A stretch of DNA of 38,141 nucleotides from Candidatus Rokuibacteriota bacterium (GTDB taxonomy: Bacteria; Methylomirabilota; Methylomirabilia; Rokubacteriales; CSP1-6). A model generated the notes under the pieces. That model worked only from the letters and a program-made list of their open reading frames with translations. It did no database searches and was not told the origin of the DNA. The translations under genes were made by a program, and so were the position numbers. The DNA is taken from contig JACQWA010000295.1 of NCBI GenBank assembly GCA_016209425.1, forward strand, positions 1-38,141, given 5' to 3'. The first letter of the stretch is position 1, and each line of letters starts with the position of its first letter. This document shows positions 22,560 through 30,787 of this stretch, in pieces.

Positions 22560-25025
22560 CTACCGGAGCACCCCCTCGTGGATCAACCCGTCGACCTCGC
22601 TCCGGCTCATGCCGAGAAGCTCGGTCATGACCGCGTGGGTGTGCTCACCCAGGCACGGCGCGGGGCGGAGCTGCCCCGGCGTCTCGGAACATCGGAAGGG
22701 CCATGCCTCGTACGGGGCGCGGCCGATCTCCGGGTGATCGAGCCACCTGAAGGCCCCCCACGCGCTGAGCTGGGGATCTCGGTGCAAATCGGAACAGGAT
22801 TGAACCACGCCGCCCGGCACACCCACAGCCTGAAGCTGGCGGGCCAGGCTTGCGGGGTCCTGCGCCACGGTCCACTGGCCGATCAGGCGATCCAGCTCTT
22901 CCGCGTTGCACCTCCGTGACTCCTGGCTGGCGAATTCGGGTCTCCGGCACCACTCCGGCTCCCCCATGATCCGGCAGAGCGACCGCCAATCGGCCTCGTC
23001 TTCGCAGACGATCACGCACCACCGATCAGGGCCGGCGCAGGGGTAAGCGTTGTGGGGAGCGGCCCCGTCGTCTCGGTTGCCCCGCCGGGCCGCCACCCGG
23101 CCGTTGACGGCGTAGTCCAGGATCGCCGGGGCGAGGAAGTGGAGGCTCGCCTCGAACTGGGAAAGATCCACGTGCTGCCCTTCCCCCGTGCGGCGGCGGT
23201 GATCCAGGGCCGCCAGGAGGGCCGCCGACGCGAAATGATGCGCCACAAAATCCGTGTAGGCCCCGTAGATCATCGCGGGTTCCCGATCGGGCCAGCCGGT
23301 GAGGGCGTAGAAGCCCGCCAGCGCGGCGGCGAGCGAGCCGTAGCCGGCGTAGTGGGAATGCGGGCCGGTCTGCCCCTGCTGGCAGGTGGAGAGCAGGATG
23401 ATGTCGGGCTTGAGGGACCGGAGGTCAGGGTACCCCAATCCCCAGCGCGCCATGGTGCCCGGCGTGAAGGACTCCACCACGACGTCGGCCTGAGCGATGA
23501 GCTGCCGGGCAATCTCCAGGGCCTTTGGGTGCGAGAGGTTCAGGGCCACCGAGCGCTTGCCGGCGTTGTAATTGGCGAAGAGCTGGCTTCGGTTCGGCCC
23601 GGCCTCCCGGTCAGCCCAGGGCGGCAACGTTCGGCCGGGATCGATTCGGGTCGCCGATTCGAGACGAATCACGTCGGCGCCGAACTCGGCCAGGAGGCGG
23701 CCGGTGATGGGCCCGGTGGCGACCCACGCCAAGTCGATCACGCGAATCCCCTCAAAGGGCGCCGACGATGAGGGATCGCAGGCGTGCCCCCGCTCCGTCG
23801 CCCCCGTTCGCTCCCAGCTCGGGAGGACGTCAGCGGTGTGCTCACCGATTGAGGGCGCGGGGCGCCGGAGCGTGGTCGGCGTGACGCTGAACCTGGCGAA
23901 CGGACCGGGATGGACCACCTGCCGGCCGACCCGGGGCAGGGTGACGGGGACGAAAAAGTCCCGGGCCGCCAGCTGGGCGTTCTCCAGGAGGTCCCGCGTG
24001 TCCGCCACCGGCGCGAGGAGAACCCCGCGGGCGAGGGCCCCCTCGTAGAGCGCCCCCTTCGTTTTTGTCGCAAAGAATCGAGCCGCCGCGGCTTCCACCT
24101 GATCCAACTCGGCCTGTCCCCGCTCGCCGGCGCCCAGCAGGTACGCCGCATCCCAGGCGCGCCAGTCGCGCCCGCGCATGAAGTCGGGCGCCATCCCCTC
24201 CTCGTCCATCCAGGCGGTCAAGGCCTCCATGGCCGGGCCTCCGATGGCGCCGCCGCTGGCAATCAGCGCCACGAAGCCGTCGGCGCAGGGGAAGATGATC
24301 CGCCGCCGGAAGCCGGCGTAGCGGGCATGGACGCCGTCGCGGAAGGGTTCGAAGCCGTGCAGCGCTGGCAGCCCTGTCTCGCTCATCATCGTCCACATCA
24401 TGGCGACCTGGGCCGACACCTCCACCCATTGCCCCTGTCCCGTGCGCTCGCGCCAGGAGTGGGCGACCAGCGTCCCCACGGCGGCCTGGGCCGCCGCCTG
24501 GAGGTACGCCTGGGGGACACCGATCCGGACCGGAGGGCGGTCACTATCTCCGAGATGGAACATCATCCCGGCCATTCCCTGGACGACGAGGTCCGGTCCC
24601 TTCCAGTCGCGGTACGGACCGGTCTGGCCGAACGGCGTGATGGAGGTCAGGATGAGGCGGGGATTCGCGCGTTTGAGAGCCTCCCAGCCGAGACCCAGGC
24701 GGTCCAGCCGGCCCGGCGGCAGCGACTCGAGCAGGAAATCGGCACGCCCGGCGAGGTCCCGGACCCGGGCCATGCCCTCAGGCGTTTCCAGATCCGCGAG
24801 GAGGCTCCGGCAGTTGGCAGCGTAGGCCCACCAGTGAAGGCTGCGCTCGGGCTCCTGGATATCGCCGGCGAAGGGGCCGAGGGACCGGACCGGGTTCCCG
24901 CCGGGAGGCTCGACCTTCACGACATCGGCGCCAAGGTCGGCCAGGATCTTCCCGCAAAGCACCCCTCGCGCGTCGGTGAGGTCCAGGACCCGATAGCCCG
25001 CGAGCGGCCCGCTCGACTCCGCCAT
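22560..25025 (-). CDS. Fused double family III (CaiB/BaiF) CoA-transferase
   Basis: 821 residues formed by two complete family III CoA-transferase domains (about 1-400 and 420-821). Each opens with the family's signature (YRVLDLTDARGVLCGKILAD; IRVIDLAWVATGPITGRLLA). In the first, the catalytic aspartate that carries the acyl anhydride is D145 in KGPDLVVQGMAG. In the second, the aligned position is G563 (YAGYGSLAAALAG), so this half is probably inactive in catalysis. The enzyme should move CoA between carboxylic acids in the cytoplasm. ATG at 25025 lies two bases after the SDR stop. The in-frame extension further upstream is antisense-type sequence and is not used. Confidence 0.93.
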   Translation of the reverse strand: MAESSGPLAGYRVLDLTDARGVLCGKILADLGADVVKVEPPGGNPVRSLGPFAGDIQEPERSLHWWAYAANCRSLLADLETPEGMARVRDLAGRADFLLESLPPGRLDRLGLGWEALKRANPRLILTSITPFGQTGPYRDWKGPDLVVQGMAGMMFHLGDSDRPPVRIGVPQAYLQAAAQAAVGTLVAHSWRERTGQGQWVEVSAQVAMMWTMMSETGLPALHGFEPFRDGVHARYAGFRRRIIFPCADGFVALIASGGAIGGPAMEALTAWMDEEGMAPDFMRGRDWRAWDAAYLLGAGERGQAELDQVEAAAARFFATKTKGALYEGALARGVLLAPVADTRDLLENAQLAARDFFVPVTLPRVGRQVVHPGPFARFSVTPTTLRRPAPSIGEHTADVLPSWERTGATERGHACDPSSSAPFEGIRVIDLAWVATGPITGRLLAEFGADVIRLESATRIDPGRTLPPWADREAGPNRSQLFANYNAGKRSVALNLSHPKALEIARQLIAQADVVVESFTPGTMARWGLGYPDLRSLKPDIILLSTCQQGQTGPHSHYAGYGSLAAALAGFYALTGWPDREPAMIYGAYTDFVAHHFASAALLAALDHRRRTGEGQHVDLSQFEASLHFLAPAILDYAVNGRVAARRGNRDDGAAPHNAYPCAGPDRWCVIVCEDEADWRSLCRIMGEPEWCRRPEFASQESRRCNAEELDRLIGQWTVAQDPASLARQLQAVGVPGGVVQSCSDLHRDPQLSAWGAFRWLDHPEIGRAPYEAWPFRCSETPGQLRPAPCLGEHTHAVMTELLGMSRSEVDGLIHEGVLR

Positions 25026-25027
25026 CG

Positions 25028-25789
25028 TCACGCGGCGGAGTGGCCGCCGTCGAGAAAGATCGTCTGTCCCGTCATGAAATCGGAGGCGGGCGAGGCCAGG
25101 TACACGGCGAGCGGCCCGATCTCCTCCGGGCGCCCGGGCCGCCGCATCGGGATATCCCGGAGCAGGCGCTCCCGGAGCTTCTCGTCGGCGAAGGCATCGG
25201 CGTTCATGTCGGTCAGGAACCAGCCGGGGGCGATGGCGTTCACCTGTACGTTGTACCGTGCCCACTCCACGGCCAGGGTCCGCGTGAAGGCCGCGATCCC
25301 CCCCTTGGTCGCGGAATACAACGTGTAGCCGGGGAGCCCCACCGCGACCAGCATGGAGGCGATGTTGATGACCTTGCCCGACCGGGCCGCGATGAAATGG
25401 GGGGCGGCGGCCCGGCAGCCGTTGAAGACGCCCGTCAGGTTGGTGTCGATCATCCGGTCCCACTCCCGGGGCGGCATCTCGGCCAGGGGGGCGACGTGCG
25501 CGACCCCGGAGTTGTTGACGAGAATATCCAGGCGCCCGAAGGCGGCCCGGGTGTGTTCAATCAGCTGCTCGACCTCACCGAGCACCCGCACGTCAGTGGG
25601 CACGACGAGCGCCTGGCGGCCGAGCCGCTCCACCTGATGGCCGGTCTCCTCCAGGTCGGGCTTGGAGCGCCCGGCCAGCGCGACGGCGCCCCCGCCCTCG
25701 GCCAGCGCCAGGGCGATGGCGCGACCGATCCCGCGACTCGCCCCGGTGACGATGGCGACGCGACCGTCCAGCCGGAGCGCCTCAAGCAT
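25028..25789 (-). CDS. Short-chain dehydrogenase/reductase (3-oxoacyl reductase-like)
   Basis: 253 residues, a classical SDR. The cofactor motif is TGASRGIG (15-22), NNSG lies near 92-95, and S145, Y158 and K162 (YSATK) are the catalytic residues. The C-terminus [16 protein letters not shown] is typical. It probably interconverts a 3-oxo and 3-hydroxy acyl or alicyclic intermediate. Its ATG lies inside the last codons of the acyl-CoA synthetase frame (overlap 25782-25789), and it is followed two bases later by the CoA-transferase. The overlap shows that the synthetase once ended at 25782, beyond the present amber codon. Substrate unknown. Confidence 0.93.
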   Translation of the reverse strand: MLEALRLDGRVAIVTGASRGIGRAIALALAEGGGAVALAGRSKPDLEETGHQVERLGRQALVVPTDVRVLGEVEQLIEHTRAAFGRLDILVNNSGVAHVAPLAEMPPREWDRMIDTNLTGVFNGCRAAAPHFIAARSGKVINIASMLVAVGLPGYTLYSATKGGIAAFTRTLAVEWARYNVQVNAIAPGWFLTDMNADAFADEKLRERLLRDIPMRRPGRPEEIGPLAVYLASPASDFMTGQTIFLDGGHSAA

Positions 25790-27572
25790 AGAGCGACTCG
25801 ATGGCCTTCCGGTACTTGTCCGTGACGACCCTCCGCTTCACCTTGAGCGTCGGGGTCAGCTCGCCGCTTTCCTGGGTGAAGTCAGCGGGCAGCACCGCGA
25901 ACTACTTGATCTTCGCGTAGGACTGGAGGTCGGCGTTCTTCTCCTCCACGATGCGGGACACCCGCTCCACGACCTTGGGATGCCTGACGAGGGACGCCGG
26001 ATCGGTGAGGAGGATGCCCTGCTCCTTGGCGAATTTGGCGAGTTCCTCGGGATTGAGGGTGATGAGCGCCACCGGATACGGTCGCCGGTCTCCGTAGACC
26101 ATGACCTGGCTGATGAAGGGGTCGCCCTTGAGGAGGTTCTCGATATTCTGGGGGGCGATGTTCATCCCCCCGGCCGTGACGATCAGGTCCTTCTTCCGGT
26201 CGGTGATGAAGAGGAACCCTTCCGGGTCGATCGTCCCGATGTCTCCGGTGTGGAACAACCCGTCGGGCTCCCAGACCTCGGCAGTGGCCTCGGGCTTCTT
26301 GAAGTAGCCGCGCGTGGCGATGTTCGACCCCCGGGCCAGGATTTCGCCGTCGGCAGCGATCTTCAGCTCGACGCCGGGGAGCGCCTGCCCGACCGAGCCG
26401 AACTTGAAACGGTCCTCGCGGTTGAAGGTCAGGACCGGGCACGTCTCCGTGAGGCCGTAGCCCTCCAGGATCAGGATGCCGGCGGCGTGGAAGAACTCGG
26501 CGATCTCCTGTGACAGCGGCGCGCCGCCCGACACCGCGAAGCGGAGGCGCCCGCCTAGGGCGTGATGGAGCTTCCCGAAGACGAGCTTGTGGGCCACTCG
26601 GTGCTTCACCCTCAACGGGGCGGGAATCGGCTTGCGCGCCTGCTGGAGCTGGCTCACCTGGCGGCCCGCCCCCAGGGCCCAGTGGAAGATCTTCTTCTTG
26701 GCGGGGGAGCCGGCCTCCACCCCCGCCAGAATCTTCGCGTACACCTTCTCGAAGACGCGCGGCACGCTGCAGATGAAGTGCGGCCGGACTTCCTTCAGGT
26801 TGTCCCCCACTTTGTCCAGGTTTTCCGCGAACGCCGTCGTGAGCCCCCGGTGCACCCCCATGAAGGCTTCCAGGCGGGCGAAGGAGTGCGCCAGCGGGAG
26901 AAAGAGCAGGTGGACGTCCCCCGGCCCGAGCCTGATGATCTGCGAGGCGGAGTTGAGGGACGCCAGGTGATTGGCGTGGGTCTGGACCACCCCTTTGGGG
27001 GGCCCCGTCGTCCCGGAGGTGTAGACGATCGTGGCGATGTCCTCCGGGCGGGTGGAGGCCACGCGCTCGGCGAGGACGCTCTTGAGGCGTTCGCGGTTGT
27101 CCCGGCCCATGCGGCGCAGCTCCTCCCAGGTGTACACGGAGGGCTCCTGGCCCTCGTAGCCCTGAATCACCACGATCTGCTCGAGGCCCTCCATCTTCCC
27201 CCGCACCTCCAGGGCTTTGGCGAGCTGCGCGGGGTCCTCGACGATAAGGGTCTTGGCCTCAGAGTCGTTGACGATGTAGGCGAGCTGCTCCGGGGTGTAG
27301 GAGGGGTAGACCGGAATCGTGATGCCTCCCGCCGAGAAGATGGCGAAATCCGCCTGCACCCATTCGGGACGGCTGGCCGAGAGCAGCGCCACGGCCTCCC
27401 CCGGCTCCCGCCTCAAGGCCAGCAGCCCCAGCGCAACTTCCCGCACGATTTCCCCGAGTTGGCGCCAGCTCAGGGTCTCCCACCTGTCCCCCCGCTTGAA
27501 CTGCTGGGCAGCCGTGTCCCCGCTCTTCTCAATCCGGCTCCAGAAGAGGCGCGCCAGCGTGTCGTCAGCCAT
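25782..27572 (-). pseudogene. Long-chain acyl-CoA synthetase with in-frame amber codon
   Basis: A FadD/AMP-binding enzyme of 596 codons, interrupted by TAG at codon 557 (25902-25904). Upstream parts are intact: YTSGTTGPPKG (184-194, ATP-binding loop), GYGLTETCPVL, and TGDIGTIDPEGF with DRKKDLI. After the TAG the same frame continues for 39 residues with clear homology: [10 protein letters not shown], then [11 protein letters not shown] containing the catalytic lysine K577. It stops at 25782 inside the next gene's start. Termination at TAG would remove the lysine needed for adenylation. A lysine (AAG) at this site would restore the usual K-I-K-K-F. Options are a real nonsense mutation, a sequencing error, or stop readthrough. 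Start ATG follows AGGAGA. Confidence 0.8.
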
Positions 27573-27584
27573 GACTCTCTCTCC

Positions 27585-29090
27585 TTATATGAGCTTCCGG
27601 AGCTCCTTGCGAAGGATCTTCCCGACCGCGTTCTTGGGCAGCGAGTCCACGAAGCGAACCTGCTTGGGGCATTTGAACCTGGCGAGCTTCTCCTGGCAGA
27701 AGGCCATGATCTCGAGGGGCGTGGCCTCGGAGCCGGCCTTCACCACCACGAACGCGAGAACGTCTTCCCCCATGACCGGGTCCGGCATTCCCACGACGGC
27801 CGCCTCGACGATCTTCGGGGAGGCGTAGAGGACCTCCTCGACCTCCCGCGGGTAGATGTTGAAGCCGCCGCGGATGATCAGGTCCTTCTTCCGCTCCACG
27901 ACGTAGAGGTAGCCGTCGGTGTCCAGGCGCCCCATGTCGCCGGTGCTGAGCCAGCCGTTCTTGATCGCCTTCGCGGTCTCCGCGGGCATCCGGTAGTACC
28001 CCAGCATGACGTTGGGGCCCCGCACGCAGATCTCCCCCACCTCACCCGCCGGGAGGACCCGGTCCTGATCGTCGCAGATCCTCACCTCCACGCCGGGGAT
28101 CGGTTTGCCGACCGAGCCGAGCCGGCGCTCCATGGAGAGCCGGTGGGCCGAGACGACGGTCGTTGCCTCGGTGAGCCCGTACCCTTCCAGGATCCTGCCG
28201 CCGAATTTCTTCTCGAAGGGCTCGACGACCTCCAGCGGGAGGGGCGCCGCGCCGGACCCCCAGTAGACCATGGAGGAGGTGTCGTACTGCTCCGCTTCCC
28301 CGTACTGCAGCAGGTAGACGAACATGGTCGGCACGCCGGACATGGAGCGCACCCTGAACTTCTGGATCGTCGAGAGCACCTCCTCCGGGTTGAACCAGCG
28401 GAGCAGCACCCCGCGCGTCCCCAGGAGGTTTCCCGCATTCATCACGGTGAGGCCGTAGGCATGCGAGAGGGGGAGGACGGCCAGCGCCCAATCCTCGCGC
28501 GACAGCTCGTAGAGCGAGGCGGCCGAGCGCGCGTTGGAGACCAGGTTCCGGTGGGAGAGCGCCACGCCCTTCACCCGGCCGGTCGTGCCCGAGGTGTAGA
28601 GGATCACGGCGACATCCGCGTCGTCGCGCTCAACCGTCGCGAACGCGGCCGGCTCGCGCTCGACCAGCTCCGGCAGGTTGAGGATGTTCCCCGTCCCCCC
28701 GCCATCCGCGAGGAGCACGTGCCGGAGGGTCGGCAGCGCGCCCACCAGCGGCTCCACCTTCCAGAGCATGTCGCTCGAAGTGATGACGACTTTGGCCTCC
28801 GAATCCTCCAGGATGTGCTTCACCTCTTCGGGGCCGAGCAGGAAGATCACGGGAACAATGACGCCGCCCGCCCTCAGGATCGCTTGATAGCTCTGCGACA
28901 CCTCCGGGCAGTTGGGGAGCATGACGACCACCCGATCCCCGATCCCGACGCCGAGCGCGCGGAGGACGTTGGCCAGGCGGCCGGCGGCCGCGTGCTGCTG
29001 GACGTTGGTGTACTCCCTCCCCTCAAAGACGAGCGAAACGTACTCGCCGTACTTTTCGAGGTTCTCCTCGCCGAGCCGCGCCAGGTTCAT
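27585..29090 (-). CDS. Acyl-CoA synthetase (AMP-binding, FadD-like)
   Basis: 501 residues, a complete adenylate-forming acyl-CoA ligase. It activates a carboxylic acid with ATP and CoA in the cytoplasm. Core motifs are YTSGTTGRVKG, GYGLTEATTVV, STGDMGRLDTDGY with ERKKDLI, and at the end PKNAVGKILRKEL, which carries the catalytic lysine missing from its neighbour. The start MNLARLGEE at 29090 is preferred over an upstream ATG at 29138, whose extra residues come from the dispersed repeat. A family 1 repeat separates the start from a good AAAGGAGG sequence further upstream. It is followed after 12 nt by the interrupted synthetase gene. Confidence 0.93.
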   Translation of the reverse strand: MNLARLGEENLEKYGEYVSLVFEGREYTNVQQHAAAGRLANVLRALGVGIGDRVVVMLPNCPEVSQSYQAILRAGGVIVPVIFLLGPEEVKHILEDSEAKVVITSSDMLWKVEPLVGALPTLRHVLLADGGGTGNILNLPELVEREPAAFATVERDDADVAVILYTSGTTGRVKGVALSHRNLVSNARSAASLYELSREDWALAVLPLSHAYGLTVMNAGNLLGTRGVLLRWFNPEEVLSTIQKFRVRSMSGVPTMFVYLLQYGEAEQYDTSSMVYWGSGAAPLPLEVVEPFEKKFGGRILEGYGLTEATTVVSAHRLSMERRLGSVGKPIPGVEVRICDDQDRVLPAGEVGEICVRGPNVMLGYYRMPAETAKAIKNGWLSTGDMGRLDTDGYLYVVERKKDLIIRGGFNIYPREVEEVLYASPKIVEAAVVGMPDPVMGEDVLAFVVVKAGSEATPLEIMAFCQEKLARFKCPKQVRFVDSLPKNAVGKILRKELRKLI

Positions 29091-29095
29091 CCCTT

Positions 29096-29177
29096 CACTC
29101 GGAGGGGGGCGCCGCCCCCCTTCCGAACCTCCCCCCACGACTGGGTTGCGCCGGCCGAGCCGGCGCCCGAACGTGCC
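29096..29177 (+). repeat. Dispersed two-hairpin repeat, family 1, copy B
   Basis: CACTCGGAGGGGGGC with arms CGGAGGGGGGC/GCCCCCCTTCCG, spacer CCTCCCCCC...GGGTT, second hairpin GCGCCGGC-CGA-GCCGGCGC, then CCGAACGTGCC. It aligns with copies A and C. It sits six bases upstream of the acyl-CoA synthetase start. Confidence 0.8.
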
Positions 29178-29223
29178 TCAACCCCTGCGCGAGCTCCTCC
29201 TTTGTCGTTTCGCCCACACACTT

Positions 29224-30108
29224 CTACAATCGCTCGAAGATGGTGGCGATCCCCTGCCCGCCGCCGATGCACATGGTGACCAGGCCGTAGCGGACCTGCC
29301 GGCGCTTCATCTCGTGGAGAAGCGTGGCCGCCAGCTTCGCGCCGGTGGCCGCGATGGGGTGGGCCAGGGCAATGGCGCCGCCGTTGACGTTGACCTTCGC
29401 ACGGTCCATCCCCAGCTCGCGGATGACGGCGAGCGACTGGGACGCGAAGGCTTCGTTCAACTCGATCAGGTCGATCCGGTCCAGGGGAAGTCCGGCTTTG
29501 GCGAGTACCTTCCGAACCGCGGGGATGGGCCCGATCCCCATGATCGTGGGGTGGACTCCCCCGACCGCCGTGGCCACGACTCGGGCCCACGGCTTGAGCC
29601 CGGCGCGCTCGGCGCGCGTGGCGTCCATGACCACGCAGGCGGCGGCGCCGTCGCCGATCCCCGAGGAGTTGCCCGCCGTGACCGTGCCGTCCGCCTTGAA
29701 GACGGGCGGAAGCTTGGCGAGCTTTTCCAGGGAGGTATCCCGCCGCGGGTGCTCGTCCACCTCAAACACGACCGGGTCTCCCTTCCTCAGGGGGATCACG
29801 GCGGGAACGATCTCTTCCTTGAACCGACCGGCATCAATGGCCGCCACGGCCCGCCGCTGGCTCTCCAGGGCAAATTCGTCCTGCTCCGCCCGGCCGATGC
29901 GGAACTGCTCGGCCACGTTCTCGGCGGTGATCCCCATGGAGGGGTCGATATCGGCCGGGGCAAGCTGAGCGCGGGTGAACGCGGGGGGGACGCGGCTGAA
30001 CCCGTCAATGGTGTTGTTCTCCATCAGCCAGACGGGAACGCTCTTCAAGGCCTTGCTCTCCCCGGCGACCGCCGTACGCACTGCCGAAACGACGACCGGC
30101 TCACCCAT
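29224..30108 (-). pseudogene. Thiolase lacking the nucleophilic-cysteine region
   Basis: 294 residues against about 390 for an acetyl-CoA acetyltransferase. The first 25 residues match the family N-terminus ([10 protein letters not shown]...ALKSVPV). The sequence then jumps to a part normally found after residue 120 ([13 protein letters not shown]). The missing block of about 95 residues contains the loop with the catalytic cysteine (VCGSG-type motif). The rest is intact: [24 protein letters not shown]250 in GGAIALAHP and C280 in CIGGGQG. Without the nucleophile, thiolysis or condensation is not expected. The junction is in frame, so a stable protein may still be made. It opens the minus-strand catabolic operon. 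Confidence 0.8.
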
Positions 30109-30140
30109 ACCCTGGCCCTCCGAAACCCTGGCCCTCCGAA
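30109..30140. repeat. Perfect 16-bp tandem duplication upstream of the thiolase
   Basis: ACCCTGGCCCTCCGAA occurs twice back to back, directly next to the thiolase ATG (30108). On the minus strand each unit contains GGAGGG, so the gene has two ribosome-binding-site-like sequences 16 bases apart. Confidence 0.85.
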
Positions 30141-30180
30141 ACTCCCCTTTATTTCAATAAGTTAGCCCTGTGAGGCCCTC

Positions 30181-30189
30181 ACCATACCA
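30181..30189 (-). promoter_or_regulatory. Possible extended -10 promoter for the thiolase operon
   Basis: On the minus strand this reads TGGTATGGT, a TGN-TATNNT element about 70 bases upstream of the thiolase ATG, back to back with the phasin promoter. Weak by itself. Confidence 0.3.
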
Positions 30190-30219
30190 CGCCCCGTCTG
30201 ACGCGCCGCGAAAAATCGC

Positions 30220-30249
30220 TTGACAGATTATTACGCGCCGCGTTATCCT
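30220..30249 (+). promoter_or_regulatory. Sigma70-type phasin promoter
   Basis: A perfect TTGACA (30220-30225) and TATCCT (30244-30249) are separated by 18 bp. They lie 28 bases upstream of the phasin ATG, leaving a short leader that contains GGAGG. This is the best -35/-10 pair in the window, as expected for an abundant granule protein. Confidence 0.7.
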
Positions 30250-30276
30250 CGGCCCATCACAGAGGAGGTGCCGACC

Positions 30277-30729
30277 ATGGCAACCACAAAGAAGGCAGAG
30301 GAAGTGTTCGGGCAGTTCACCGGCAAGGCCGTCGAGGGGCTCACGCTCTGGGCCGACGCCAACCAGAAGGTCGTTCGCGAGCTGGTGGATCTCTCCGCCA
30401 GCACGGCCAAGGAGGGAGTCCGGTTGTACGCCGAGCTCCAGTCCTCGGCCGTCGAGGCGCTAAAGGGCGGGCAGGACTTCCTGCTCCGTCGCCAGGCCGA
30501 GTGGCAGGAAATCCAGAAGGATCCCTTCGCCTGGTACCAGAAGAGCGTCCTCGAGGGGATCGAGGCGGCCCAGAACGCCTTTAAGATCCTGGAGGGCAAC
30601 GCCCAGGCCATCACCCAGTCCGCCGAGCGGCTTCAGGCCTCGACCGAGCAGGCGGGCAAGGAGATCCAGCAGACGTTCGCCAGCCTGGGAAGCAAGGTCA
30701 AGACCCTCTACACCCCATCCGTCAACTGA
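30277..30729 (+). CDS. Phasin family protein (PHA granule coat)
   Basis: 150 residues, almost entirely amphipathic helix. The pattern is that of phasin-family proteins, which coat polyhydroxyalkanoate granules: FGQFTGKAVEGLTLWADANQ, then LVDLSASTAKEGVRLYAELQ, and a WYQKSVLEGIEAAQNAFKI segment. No signal peptide. ATG at 30277 has GGAGG eight bases upstream; the longer frame would start at the -35 element. It is monocistronic, with a strong promoter and a strong terminator. It faces phaR, the likely repressor of phasin and granule genes, so PhaR binding in the phasin promoter is plausible. Confidence 0.88.
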   Translation: MATTKKAEEVFGQFTGKAVEGLTLWADANQKVVRELVDLSASTAKEGVRLYAELQSSAVEALKGGQDFLLRRQAEWQEIQKDPFAWYQKSVLEGIEAAQNAFKILEGNAQAITQSAERLQASTEQAGKEIQQTFASLGSKVKTLYTPSVN

Positions 30730-30746
30730 TTCAGACCCGGCGGCCC

Positions 30747-30787
30747 TCATGACCGGCCCGGACGAGCCGGGCCGGTCATGACTTTTT
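30747..30787 (+). terminator. Rho-independent terminator of the phasin gene
   Basis: A perfect 15-bp inverted repeat, TCATGACCGGCCCGG (30747-30761) and its complement (30767-30781), surrounds the loop ACGAG and is followed by CTTTTT. The right arm covers the stop codon of convergent phaR (30776-30778). There is no T-tract for the minus strand, so it chiefly ends phasin transcription. Confidence 0.9.

Noticed and set aside
25028-25463. In-frame upstream extension of the double CoA-transferase
   Set aside because: It overlaps the SDR in another frame and lacks homology. The CoA-transferase domain begins right after ATG 25025.
25902-25904. Pyrrolysine at the TAG of the acyl-CoA synthetase
   Set aside because: Pyrrolysine is known mainly from methylamine methyltransferases. 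TAG ends several normal genes in this window, and no pyl gene is seen. A mutation or error is simpler.
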